DNA of 64,000 nt, taken from assembly GCA_963920635.1 (NCBI GenBank), contig OY987299.1, positions 120,901,373 to 120,965,372 on the forward strand, in the 5' to 3' direction. The stretch comes from Pseudeuparius sepicola (Eukaryota; Arthropoda; Insecta; Coleoptera; Anthribidae). Shown piece after piece: positions 10,610 through 21,689 of this stretch (position 1 is its first letter; the number at the start of each line of letters is the position of its first letter). Below the pieces are notes generated by a model, which was given only the letters and a program-made list of their open reading frames with translations, had not been told where the DNA came from and did no database searches. A program made the position numbers and the translations under genes.

Positions 10610-10707
10610 ATTACGATGATATTCCGACAAAGGCATATCCATTTAGCTTCGAACGGCAAACACCATTTGCGCCTTGTTTTCACAATGATAAAACCGGGAT
10701 ATCGCGG
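10610..10707 (+). CDS. Candidate exon of the unidentified gene (block b)
   Basis: A very strong acceptor precedes it (TTTTGTCTTTCCCTTTTCCG followed by AACATAG). The first two bases complete the codon begun by the G at 8034, giving Asp. The frame then encodes YDDIPTKAYPFSFERQTPF and APCFHNDKTGIS. The frame stays open to TAA at 10750. The 3' limit is uncertain because the only GT sites (after 10707, 10727 and a few others) lack a good donor consensus. All of them except the weak one near 10676 leave phase 2, which does not fit block c at its best acceptor. The product is not recognised. Confidence 0.35.
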
Positions 10708-11133
10708 TTGCTTTTTTTATTACCTCGGTGGAAGTTCATGTCACAATTTTAAAATTTGGGAATTGCCAAATAATGCTACACTTAGCATTAAAAAGCATTG
10801 GCTATGTTTCAGGAAGGAAAGCAATAGCTTGCAAGCGGATTGATACGTAGTTGAGCCACTAACTCACAGCGTGTGTAAAAAAAAACGAGGAGGCTATAAG
10901 AATGTATTCAGTTCATGTTCTTTTTTATGAGGTATCTCCTAGGCGATTCTCCTGAATTTGCATATTTTGGGGTAGAGGGGATACGACCAATCAACGCTCT
11001 TTAAATTTTTGTGGAAGGGGCGTGATTAAATTAACGTCACTTTGACACCAGGCTCCTAAGCACTTTCTTATTAAAAAGAATAGAATGAAAAACATAAAAC
11101 ATCGTATTTCACTGTGTTAAAATAGGTATTTTG

Positions 11134-11932
11134 CAGGGACTCTTTAAAATAAGGGGACCCAGCATGTCACAGTCTATCACTTAGGAAAAGTGAAGCCTTG
11201 AGGGGAAGTTTGTTTTCTGTTGACTCCAAGGAGACCACAAGGGGCTGATACAAGGTTATGTTATATGTCAGTGTCCAACTGCCATCAGGTTTTATGTGAC
11301 ATGCCAGTGCCATAGATTCTAAATTAGGCAAAATATTTTTTTTTGTTTTTTTTTAAAGAGTTTTTATCTACAAGTTTATTTTAAGTTTGTGAGGTACCTT
11401 GGGAGAGAAATAAAATTACAAAATTTTTTTAACGAACACCGAGAAAAACTACATTAGAAAACCACTAGACTTAATCTTATTAGTCCATCCCGAAATCTGA
11501 AAGTTCTTTGGGTTCAACAAGGGAAGAAAGTTCAAGTAGATATACATATTACAAATAGATTGAGGAACCTGGTAACAAGGTGCAACAGCGACCAATTCTT
11601 AAATAAGCAAAATCGGTACTAAAGACTTACCATACTTATTACTTAAATTCGTGGAAATAATTGCTGGAAATCAATTTCAACTATGTAAAATAAATTTCTT
11701 TCATTTGACAGTTGCCACATTCTGCACTTATAGACACACAATTGTCAAGTCTAATTTTTAGAAATCATGGAAACAATTATTATTTTTTACTAACAATCAA
11801 AGTACCTACCTGATTCATAGATTCTCCAATAAAATGGTATACTTGGCATCACTGATACCATTAGAATGGGGAAAGAATAGGCCTCACTTTGGAAAGTATA
11901 ATGCTGTGTTTCCTTACTTTAAAGAGTCCCTG
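11134..11932. mobile_element. hAT-type non-autonomous element
   Basis: Termini are CAGGGACTCTTTAAAATAAG and the inverse CTTACTTTAAAGAGTCCCTG. Eight-base flanks GTATTTTG and GTATTTAA agree at six positions, consistent with an old 8-bp target duplication. No transposase coding was found in its 799 bp. Confidence 0.75.
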
Positions 11933-12221
11933 GTATTTAAGTACGTTTGAAAAAAATAGCAAGTGTAACTTTTAGTTTTGGCCTGTTTTCTTTTTGTTCG
12001 ATTAAACAGACTTGCCACCAAAAAGTGAGACTTCCGCTCCTCGTAAAATAATATAAGAATATGATGTTCCTGTATAATAAGTGACGGATACGTAGACAGT
12101 ATTTTCAGTTGTCTGCATCGACCAAATCTACGTTATTATAGGCAGCAGACTCTGACCAGTGCAGCTATAAAGTAAATAAATAAATACAATTTCGTACAAT
12201 GCAACATTTTTCAACGGTCAG

Positions 12222-12342
12222 TGGCATGCGGCATACCCATTTAGACAGCGTGAAATTTACGCCGATACCGATGTATTGAACATGTTTGTTAGACCGGAAT
12301 CGCCAACGGTGCAATCGCCAAATGATGTTTTACCAAACATAG
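12222..12342 (+). CDS. Candidate exon of the unidentified gene (block c)
   Basis: The acceptor ATTTTTCAACGGTCAG precedes a frame of 40 codons that starts WHAAYPFRQREIYADTDVLN and continues MFVRPESPTVQSPNDVLPNI. It ends with one G at the strong donor GTAAGT. The two other frames carry stops. The final G joins the AA at 23352 to make Glu and enters block d in frame. An alternative acceptor inside the block (CATTTAG at 12244) would instead fit block b in phase 2. The internal ATG at 12282 and a TATAAAG at 12166 leave open that this is a first coding exon. Confidence 0.4.
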
Positions 12343-13448
12343 GTAAGTATGTGTAAAGGATATACTCGCTAGAAGACAGTCGTTAATGATTAATTAAATA
12401 ATTGCATACCTACATCTACATCTGCATACAATAATATTTATTGGAAACAAAAAATGATCTTTTAGCCGCATTTTTCTAAAGTTGGATTCAATAGTGTAAG
12501 ACTTAAAATCGCTACCCCAATCATTTTTATTTCCAACGGGACCACAAAGAAATCCGAAAGTTGTGGCACGAGGCGAATCGCGAAGCAGAGTGCCTTCAAA
12601 AGCAGGATATAAAATTTTCCGAAAAACTGGCGTAGTAGGCCTTGGAAGCGCATGAAAGAGGCCATTTTTGCTCAAAAAAGCAGTTCATCGAACACTAAAA
12701 TGAAGAAAAAATAAATCCGGGTCAAAAGGGCCTTTTTCACACTACTACACAGCAAATAGGGAAAGAGACTAAAATTAAATATTGAGAAATTTTCTTGGGG
12801 CACAACGTCATGCCCCTAAAACGGTTATTGCTCCAATTTTAGGGTTGTGTCTGGTTTTCGCGTTTTTTAGTTGACAACAAAATTTTAATATTTTAAATTT
12901 TGACTGGATGACCTGGTAAGACACTATAAAAATATAGTGTTGGTTCAGGTATGATAAACAGCTGATTTTAATGTTGGAAATGTCGAACATAATTCTGACA
13001 ACATGGCAAATCTGGAGGTACTCTCATTGATCCAAAATGTGTCGGGATGTTTAAATGTGGTTACAATTTTTTGCCCGCTAAAAAAATGTGTGGTATACCG
13101 TAACGAAAAATAGGTTTCTACTAATTAATTAAATTACTTGACTTCAACCTAGTGAAAAAGGCACATAAATAAACTTTTTACAAGGTGACTACCACCGCGA
13201 TTTTCACTTTTATTTTGGGACCCTGAAAAAAAAAACAAGAAACAAAAACGTGAACAGCTGTTAGTTGGTGACGCTGAAAAAAAAATGGGCATCCATGGCC
13301 AACATTTCGCGAAATACTAAAAAAAATTTAATCGAAATAAATTCCATGGCCTCAATAGAGAGAGCGGAGAAAATGAAAATAATGTTTCTGTTTTTTTCCA
13401 TATGGCTACAAAACAGCTATCGCTTTCAAATTTGGTTCGCTGTACGCG
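12343..13448. other. Gene-free stretch with a decayed repeat
   Basis: About 12731-13160 is bounded by CCTTTTTCAC and GTGAAAAAGG, and parts of it recur near 18985-19230 (shared ACTTCAACCTA.AGTGAAAAGG and CCTAAAAC..TGATTGCT-like phrases). This suggests an old MITE pair. Overlapping frames at 12394-12675 show no family resemblance. Confidence 0.35.
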
Positions 13449-14070
13449 TATACCCCGATTACTGTAAGAAGTCCCGATTTTGTCAGATGACATTCTCCAC
13501 AAAATCCCTAGGAATTTTCTGTTAAGCATGGGTATAACATTGGTATATTGTGTCTCAACCAGTTAATGACGTCACTCATTGATTTATGATTGAGTTACCC
13601 AAGTGATACGAAAAAAGAACATAATAAAATAAAAACCCTATTGCAATCACGATTATACCGCTACAAATAAAAATAACTACGACTACAACTAATTTTAATG
13701 ATAATTTTAAACGTCATGGAAACACTTTCATTTTGGTATTTTGGTATAATCAGCTACTTGCGGCTGCGTCTATGGTGCGTACTCAGGCAAATTTTATTTC
13801 GGTGTTGTGAAAGTGACAGTGAAGGTTTTCCGGATCGTTCAAAAGGGTTCAAACTTTGGGCAGTGAAAATATTCGCGGGTTTTGTATGTTTCGTGAATTT
13901 TACCGTTATCTGTGTTGTTCTTGTTCGTGTTATTAGTAGTTATTCATTGTGCAAATGGGCTCGTTACTGACCTGGGCTTATGACCCGGTTGCTGCATTGA
14001 TGCCAACTTAGGATGACGAAATTACCAATTGACAGTCCCAGTAAGGACTTCTTAAAATAATTTGACTATA
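13449..14070 (+). mobile_element. 620-bp TA-type element, copy 1
   Basis: Bounded by TATACCCCGATTACTGTAAG and CTTAAAATAATTTGACTATA. The ends are imperfect inverted repeats sharing the AAGAAGTCC subterminus. A diverged copy lies in reverse orientation at 21690-22290. It carries a perfect CRE palindrome TGACGTCA (about 13568). The 90-codon frame at 13698-13970 is disrupted in copy 2, so it is not taken as coding. Confidence 0.8.
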
Positions 14071-14131
14071 GAGGTGTGTTAGTTGTGATAATGCCAGATT
14101 CTTAATAATTAACCAGTATTTAAAAAATATA

Positions 14132-15035
14132 CAGTGTGGTCATCTAAGTGTGCAACATATGGGATTTTTTTTTTATTAATTGCACGACGAAAATACAAAT
14201 TATCCCGAAAGTTGGTGCATGTTCGACAATCATATTAGACGCACTTAGAATGGTTGCAAGTCAAACAGCATACAGAGTAGGTCAAAAAATATAAATATTG
14301 TACAAGAGTAAAGTACCCTTATTTCAGAAAATTCAGCAAAATGTTATTAAGAAAAGTTGTCTAGAATTAAAAGTTATGTCCAAATACCAAAGCACGGACT
14401 CCTAAAAAATATTTTTTTTTTCTTGAAAAACAATAATTTCCTAAAAAAAATTGTTTTAATATTCACCCTAAACAATTTCATAAATCAATCAAAATTAAAT
14501 CAATTTCGCATAACTTTGTTCAAATTCAACAATATTTGCAAAATTAACTTAGATTTTAAATTTTTTAGGGAATCACAAACTTCATGTTTGTTGCAACGAT
14601 ATTAAACAAAACTTTAAAATTTCGCAAAAATTCTTCTGAACAAGGTAAAACATTATTAATGATAATGTGTATATTAAAAAACTCTCATTTAAGGTGCAAC
14701 ATTTTTATTTTAAATCTGTATTAAGAAATTGTAGAAATTAATTGACAAAAATATTTTTTTCTTAGGAGGCTATGTTTTGGTATTTAGGCATAGCTTTTGA
14801 TTCTAAACAACTTTTCTTAATAACCTTTGGCTGATTTTTTTGAAATAAGAGTACTTTACTCTTGTACAATTTTTATATTTTTTGACCTACCCTGTATGCT
14901 GTTTAACTTGCAACCATTCTAAGTGCACCTAATATGATTATTGAACATGCATCAACTTTCGGCAATATATGTATTTTGGTTTTGCAATTAATAAAAAAAA
15001 AATCCCATATGTTGCACACTTAAATGACCACACTG
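14132..15035. mobile_element. 'CAGTGTGGTCAT' foldback MITE, copy 1
   Basis: Flanked by TA on both sides. Ends are CAGTGTGGTCATCTAAGTGT and the inverse ACACTTAAATGACCACACTG. The arms are about 400 bp inverted copies. The arm contains the conserved core AGTAAAGTACCCTTATTTCA and AAGAAAAGTTGTCTAGAATT shared with other MITE families in this window. Further copies are at 26209-27100 and 61400-62549. Confidence 0.9.
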
Positions 15036-15174
15036 TATAAATAACAATCGATATTGTTTTTGTGTGTAGTTTTCCACTGCGAACAATAGTTATTACTTGT
15101 TCCTCTGTCACCGTTTTGTGGCAAATCTGATATTGAGTCAGCATGGATTTTGTACAATACTACCGCCGTCAAAA

Positions 15175-15290
15175 TGTTTTCTCAACATTTTGAGAAAGGT
15201 CTGAATTTTAAAATTCGGAGAAAAGTCGAAATTTTGAGAAAAATCTCAAAATTTTGAGAATAAAGTCAAAATTTTGAGAACAAAGTCCGA
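15175..15290 (+). repeat. Degenerate minisatellite of TTTTGAGAA units
   Basis: Five or so imperfect units around GTCAAAATTTTGAGAA with unit length near 20-22 bp. Several units are individually palindromic (CTCAAAATTTTGAG). Confidence 0.7.
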
Positions 15291-15357
15291 TACGTGGCCC
15301 TTTTTTGCTTCTGTACTATTCCCATTGAACCAATCGTCGTATTATCGTATGTAATAT

Positions 15358-15526
15358 CACTAGTGCCGGAAATTTTATCGATAATTTTTTCGAAAGCGCT
15401 ATTTTGCCTAGAAAGATCACGAGTACAAATTGAAAAAAAAAGCCCAATTCGTACGAGTGGTTATGCTAATGGGCAAAAGAGGGCTTGAGAATAGAATTAT
15501 CTAGAAAAATTTCCGGCACGAGTGGT
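15358..15526. repeat. Hairpin-forming inverted repeat
   Basis: AGTGCCGGAAATTTTATCGA near 15361 pairs imperfectly with the segment ending AAAAATTTCCGGCACGAGTG near 15523, with a loop of about 100 bp. It may be a small foldback element. Confidence 0.6.
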
Positions 15527-15929
15527 ATTTCTCGAGATTATTTCACGAATACGATGTAATAATTTCTGTATTACTTTTTTCTATGTTTACATTTCCAAAA
15601 CGACTCAATTTGAACGAGTTTGTTGACAGCTTCGACTGTAGCGTTCGAGTAAACAAACATGACGCTTGGGTATCCAAGGCAAATGCGATTATACCTACAC
15701 CCTGTCGGCGTTGGTTTATTTTCTGAATGTGTCATAAATTTAAACGGAGGCGGAGGTCTAAATAACAAGAATTTAGCAATGTAAAAGTTATATAAATTCA
15801 TTGATATAATGCTTAATAATACCGCAACATAATTTATAAGCTGCATAATTTAGAACAGGAAACACGCAAACTTTAAGAAGTAGGTACGTGTTTGTATCCA
15901 ACAGATTCGCGGTTGCTAAGCAACGAAGA

Positions 15930-15979
15930 GATAATTTGCACAAGTGCAATTACCGGTAATTGCACTAGTGCAAATTATC
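15930..15979. repeat. 50-bp palindrome without a loop
   Basis: GATAATTTGCACAAGTGCAA continues to the centre ACCGGT and returns as TTGCACTAGTGCAAATTATC. Only one symmetric pair mismatches. It is flanked by a smaller hairpin (GGTTGCTAAGCAACG). Confidence 0.9.
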
Positions 15980-16009
15980 GCTAGCAGAGGCATATCATTG
16001 GTTGGATTT

Positions 16010-16500
16010 TTATGGAAGGAGCTACCTTATTGGATGCAAGTAGTATGAGGGAAATAATCTCTACAACAAACGAACCCATAACAAGTTCCCACCCGTACCT
16101 CACGCACCGCGGAACTGCCCTGTCCCATCAATTTCCACCATCGTCGCGGATTAACGGGCGGCACAGATCCGCTAATGGCGCCGCCCCATCGGCGCGCCCC
16201 GCTGATTGCCAATCCGCGCAATAATAATTGCTTTCGGCCGGGCGTCGGCGTCACTTTTCTATCCGCCGGTCTTCGCCGTTCGATGCAAATCGGGGCATCG
16301 ATCGGGGCCCGTCGAAAATAGACGTGATGATGCGAGCGGAAAAATCCATTCGCCTCCGACGGCGGGTGGGTATTGGTTTCGTGTGTGTTCGCAAAGAACC
16401 CCGCAGAAAATGCTGAGTGCAGTGTTACCGGGCGTCCCAAATTTGACGCTTTTGGCGGTTTCTCCAATTTCCCGAAGAGATAGACAAAAAGTAGCTATGG
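16010..16500. other. GC-rich unique island
   Basis: GC content is far above the flanks, with many CpG dinucleotides. Long frames on both strands (for example 16027-16467 minus and 16206-16526 plus) are expected from the composition, and none resembles a known family. It may be a conserved regulatory region or a promoter. Confidence 0.35.
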
Positions 16501-16502
16501 CG

Positions 16503-17720
16503 CAGAGCTGGGCAGATCTATTTTAAAAAGATCGTTTTAAAGATCTAGATCTTTTTTGTTTCACTAAAGAACGATCTTTTTTAAAAAGATCGTTTCAAAA
16601 AGATCTGATGTTTGATCTTAATTTGACGATCTTAGATCATTTTAAAGATCTTAAATCTTAGATCTTTAAAAGAATCTAAGACGTTATAACGATCTAAGAT
16701 CTTTTCCTCATTTGTTTTCGTTCGTATTTGAAACGTTTCTGTAATTTTTTTATACAAAATAATGTAGGTAGGAAGGTAGGTATATATTTTTTAGAAGAAT
16801 GAATAGTTTTGCACGAACAAGGATTTTTCTTTTTATACATAATATAATCAACATATTATTTCTAAAATATATGTATTACGTTACGATACGAATACAGTTA
16901 CTTACGTTACTAACGAGCGTTCATTTAAAGCAGTTTACCTCAGGAGATCGCTAGGTCTCAGCTAAAGTGCAAATTTTCAGAATTCGCGATAATATAAACA
17001 AACTGACGTACATTTTACCTATAACTACAAGGACCTATTTTGAGGTCAAATTTAAATGAATGCTTTATGTTAATTTGTATTTTATTTTCAATTATCTGTT
17101 TCTCAAAATACCGAATTTTATAACTTAAGTTATAAAATTATAAATTGCATAAATAATCGGTGAACACGTTTTTACAGGAAAAGTCTAATAATTCTCCATA
17201 GGTATATCAACTGATTGATTACGTAACCGGTTCAGTTAGAGTAGTAACTTTACGTAACTAGTTACGTAAAATTTTACTTTACACAACTAGTTACGAAAAA
17301 AATGGACACATCATCACTTTCTCAGGTTTTGAAAGATGTCACTTTATACTATGTCAAAATTAGGAAAAATAGTTATGACATATATATCTATTAACTATGT
17401 ATTATCATGAATTTTGTTCAAAGATCTTAGATCATTTAGAGGATCTTAGATCGTTTAGAAGATCTTAGATCGTTTAGAAGATCTTAGATCGTTTAGAAGA
17501 TCTTAGATCGTTTAGAAGATCTTAGATCGTTCAAAAGATCTTAGATCGTTAAAAAGATCTTAGATCGATTGATCTTTTTTAAATAGATCGTTTTTAGACG
17601 ATCTTTGATCTAAGATGGTTTTTGCATGAAAAGATCTATTTTTAAACGATCTTCGATCTTTTTTTTAAACGATCTGATCTATGATCTAGATCTTTTTTGG
17701 CGCGATCTTTCCCAGCTCTA
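16503..17720. mobile_element. hAT-type element built of GATC-rich repeats
   Basis: Left end CAGAGCTGGGCAGATCTA and right end GATCTTTCCCAGCTCTA form a TIR. Flanking octamers CTATGGCG and CAATGGCG differ at one base, the hAT 8-bp signature. Both subterminal regions are arrays of AAGATC/GATCTT words, and 17424-17575 is a regular array of a 19-bp unit (GATCGTTTAGAAGATCTTA). No transposase is present. Confidence 0.85.
17424..17575 (+). repeat. 19-bp GATC minisatellite
   Basis: About eight units of GATCGTTTAGAAGATCTTA. Central units are perfect and edge units degenerate. Confidence 0.9.
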
Positions 17721-17728
17721 CAATGGCG

Positions 17729-18500
17729 TAGGTACTTTGCTCATCCCAAATAAATTGTTTGCGCAATTATTATAAAAAAGATTTCAAAATAGAATTTTTT
17801 GTTTTTCGGAGGAACAACAAGAATTTTATATGGAAGATATGTCAAAGTTTTGAATCATGTTTATACTGTTTGTTTATTTCAGACGTCTTCCGAAATGTTT
17901 CTTTATTTATTTTTATTTGTTTTCCTCAAAAACACGATCTTCTTCGAACATGATTTCTTCTTGTTGGGAGTTACGTTGTTGAGCTTGGAATTTGCAAATT
18001 TTTTTCTCCGGGCTGAACTTTCTGTTGGCCATTCTAAAAAGATAGGAGGTGCCAAAGTTTTCGATTTTTTTTTAATAACTGTTTAAATAATTTATTTCAG
18101 AATTTTTCATTAATCTCCAGAAACAGAATGCATTTTCAACAATAATTTATAAATAGCATTCAAGAATTAATCGTGAGAACATCAAAAATACTGTGATAAC
18201 TGAGGAAATTCCACTCAATTTTAATACGTAATTGTAAAAAAAGTAATGAACAATGTCAAGTTTTTAATCAATTTTTTCAATATTGTTATATATGCAGTGG
18301 TTTACACCAGACCTATTAATGCACAGATTAAGAAACAATGCCTGGTTGTATACGTGTGTAAAAAATCCAAAGTTACCATAATATAAAAAACTATTGTTTA
18401 ACTTCAACAAGGTTTTTACTTCAAATTAATTCTTCTATACTAAAATCGAACAATCCTTACGCCTGGCGTAAATAAAACCACGTGTTCAATGACGTTCCGC
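17729..18500. other. Gene-free stretch
   Basis: AT-rich. Nothing is recognised. Two overlapping 60-95 codon frames at 17759-18086 have no recognisable features. Confidence 0.4.
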
Positions 18501-18523
18501 GATTGGTCGGTAGGCTATAAAAT
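18501..18523 (+). promoter_or_regulatory. Possible core promoter (inverted CCAAT + TATA)
   Basis: GATTGG (inverted CCAAT) at 18501-18506 is followed by CTATAAAAT at 18515-18523 in a locally GC-richer segment. An ATG frame lies about 50 bp downstream (18572) and an AATAAA lies at 18707. Confidence 0.3.
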
Positions 18524-18571
18524 TTCACCCGACTCGGCAACAGGGACGTACTCGATCGCAAAAGTGTAGTT

Positions 18572-18652
18572 ATGAGGTTATATCTTGTTGTTTTCAGCTA
18601 TTTAGACACTGCCACAAATAATTTCATCGATGTTTTGAACCGTTTTAATTAA
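18572..18652 (+). CDS. Candidate 26-residue micro-ORF
   Basis: The ATG frame starts MRLYLVVFSYLDTA, an N-terminus with a hydrophobic stretch, and ends at TAA 18650. It sits between a TATA-like box (18517) and a poly-A signal (18707), so the interval could be a compact transcription unit. It could equally be chance in AT-rich DNA, and no homologue is recognised. Confidence 0.2.
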   Translation: MRLYLVVFSYLDTATNNFIDVLNRFN

Positions 18653-18712
18653 GCCAATTTTTTTTTCCGAAATATTTTGATGTAAACAATTGTAAAACTA
18701 AAATTAAATAAA

Positions 18713-21689
18713 GGTCGTTCCTCAGTGCTCGATTTTAGTATGGGGTAAAATGTGAAAAACTGTTCTTTTTAAGGTGCCCTCTCTTTGGGAATACACTACA
18801 TGAAGTTCGGCCAGAAACAAAAAAATATTGCAAATTCCAGTGATACTTGTTTCCTAAAATTGACTCTGACCTTTCTAAGCAACAGACAACATATAAAAAA
18901 TTTGGCTTTCCTGTTTTTTCGATCAAAACATTTTTTTTAATTTCCGATTTTGGCAAAAACATTTTTGTTTTTCGTAATTTTCTAGGGGCGTAAAGTCACT
19001 CTCCTAAAACACTGATTGCTTAATGTTTAGCGTTGTTGCCAAATATTATTATGTCTGTTATAATTTAATATTAAAATTTTGAATGAATGGCCAGCAATGT
19101 ATTAAAATATATTTAAAAAATGGTCTCAATGAAAAATCCGGCTCTACTACATTAAAGCACAGTACAATGTTGTTTATACTTTTTAATCGTAAAAATTACC
19201 CGAGACATTACCTAACTTCAACCTATAGTGAAAAGGATCATTCCCCTGTAATACTGTACCAAATTGTACCGTATCCACTCTCTTAATTCGGATGTTCGTG
19301 GGATGTCTATGCTGTACAATAAAAATAAACACCGATCGGTGCAGCCTGGATGAGAGATGAGCGCATCATCTCACACATGGCGAAACCCGTACGTAGATAA
19401 AAAAAATGCCGTTCACCGATTCTGTTTATTTTGGAACAGTCTATAGGAATTAATTAAACGTTCCTCTTTCGGACTGGTTTATTTCTGAAACATTCAAAAA
19501 TATTCTAGTTGATGCATAAATATTTTCTCCGTCCTTTAAAAAAGCGCGCTTTCTCATTCGATAAGATTGTAAATACATGCACCTAGTTTTATGTATGTAT
19601 CAAGGCAGTGAAGTAAAACTTTTTATCAGGAATGTGGGATTTAGTTGACGGTGCCTTTAAAGCCCAGAGATATAAAAACGACATGACAAAAGAAACTTCA
19701 GTGCCGAAAGGCAAATTACGTTTTTTAATCGGATAATTAAAATAAATTATTATTTAGGTTATATTCGCGGCGTTCTCTTCTCGCAGTAGCTACAGTGCGC
19801 GCAATTTTACTAGACACTGTAGGAATTCTACAAGACGTTTGTCTGTTGTCCAGACATCGTCACATTCAGTTTGGTAAATTTTTTGTGAATAATTATTTCC
19901 GTTTTTCTAGACATTTTGTGTGTGTTTCTCTAAACATCTTTTGCTTAGAATTCATTTGTGAAGACCGCAGTTTTCTGTAGTTTACCGTTTTTAGGTTAAA
20001 ACATATCCATTACCGTTTATTTTAATAAATTACACATAAAACGAAAACTAAAGAAAAACAAAAGTAAAAAAGTTACGGAACTTTGAGAAAAATGCAACAT
20101 TTTGAGAAATGCCATATGTATCTCCTAAAGTAATTAAGATATCGAGATGCGGTCTGCGGCACTCAATTCAGCTCAAAATCGAGCTCTAGACACAAACATA
20201 TAGGAACAAACCTGCGTCAGATGTTTGTATGTCAACTTGCCAAGCTAACTTCACTAACTATTTTAATGACTATTTTGGGCCTCTTCACTGCCGATTTTAA
20301 AATAATTATTATGTAGAAAATAGAAAATCTTGCTTTCTTTGATTATACAGCAGAACATTGGCGTACTTACTCTTAATAATATTAAGAGACGCGATACGTT
20401 TCACTTAATCATCATTTTCCCATCCCACACCTATAACCCAATAATTAGAGGATTCGGAAACAGTTATGTGCCTCGCCTTATACGCCTCAGTGCTAATAAT
20501 AGCGCGATTGATGTTTCCATGTTCCGGCGCGTACCTACACCTACCCACGACACGAAATTCCGTTTTGAAAAATGCGCGGCGTTTACGTAATCAATATCCA
20601 ATAAACGAAGTCAAACATTAATGGACGGCCAGAAATAATATATGATGTGTGCGTGTGTGTTTTGAACGGCGTGACACCCGGTTAAACAGGCCCCAAGGTC
20701 GGCCGCGTGCCGGCATGGTAGCCCCGTAACACACAGCTTTTAATTTATAGGGGGTCGGCAGAAAAATTCCTGCCATATTTTATGCAAAATTCCCCAACAT
20801 AAAAAAATATTATTCGCGTTTATAGCTGTTTTTGGACTTGAACTGCCTTCTAAATCGTCTTTTCGGGGCAGCATTTCTCGTTTCAAGACCATTTGTCACA
20901 AATACCGGTTGTCCGAGAAGGTCAAAAAGTTTGAGATCGGTAAATAACATACTTAATGGATTCAAACAATCAATGAGAGTCTCTCATCTAAAATTAGTAT
21001 TTATCTACGTGAAAATTCATACGCGTCTTTATTACCAATGGGAGATTATAATATAAGTAAAAATTGTATCTCTAGCAGTTGCTAGTTTCTTTTCAAAACA
21101 TTGACATACGTGCATAAAAACAACGAAAGATTATTGTTGGCAGTGCAACCATTTGTTATTGTGTGAAATTTTCTTATCAAAATCTATCTATTTATTGAAT
21201 TAATTAATAATTAAATCGATATGAAAATCCCTCCCATATGTGAATATTCCAGAAATATCAATGAAACGAATTTCACCCGAAATAAAACATCAAACCAATT
21301 TGTTTCCAACATTTTTCTTCAACAAGAAAAAACGCGCAAATATAGCGTAATACGTTTTTAAATCTAGGTGAAGTAGCTTCTTTTATCTTCGTCTTTATGA
21401 AGTTACTTTCTGCCCGTGTTCACAGCCATAGACATAGAGACAGATAATTAAGTTAGCGCTAAGTGCACTTTAAGTAGAGGCAAGAGCATTAGCATTTAGT
21501 TGGCATTAGAGTTAAAACTTCAGCAACACTGCACTTTCTTCTTACATTATACAGGTAATTAGATCTGTTTTAACTTTCGCATGTATTTTTTTAGAGAACC
21601 GCAGTGAAGATTGCCAAAATTTGCTTCTGGAGTACCTACTCTTAGTTTGGAGTATTGTGATAATTTGGTGAGACGGAAATCGCCCTGAG
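18713..21689. other. Gene-free stretch with decayed repeats and a GC-richer block
   Basis: About 18985-19230 resembles the old repeat at 12731-13160. About 19590-19735 is a degenerate copy of the hairpin module (ATGTATCAAGGCAGTGAAGT pairing loosely with ACTTCAGTGCCGAAAGGC). About 20380-20780 is GC-richer and unique-looking, perhaps conserved non-coding DNA. No gene is supported. Confidence 0.4.

Noticed and set aside
16027..16467. 146-codon minus-strand frame in the GC-rich island
   Set aside because: High GC lowers stop frequency, two plus-strand frames overlap it, and the peptide is low in recognisable features.
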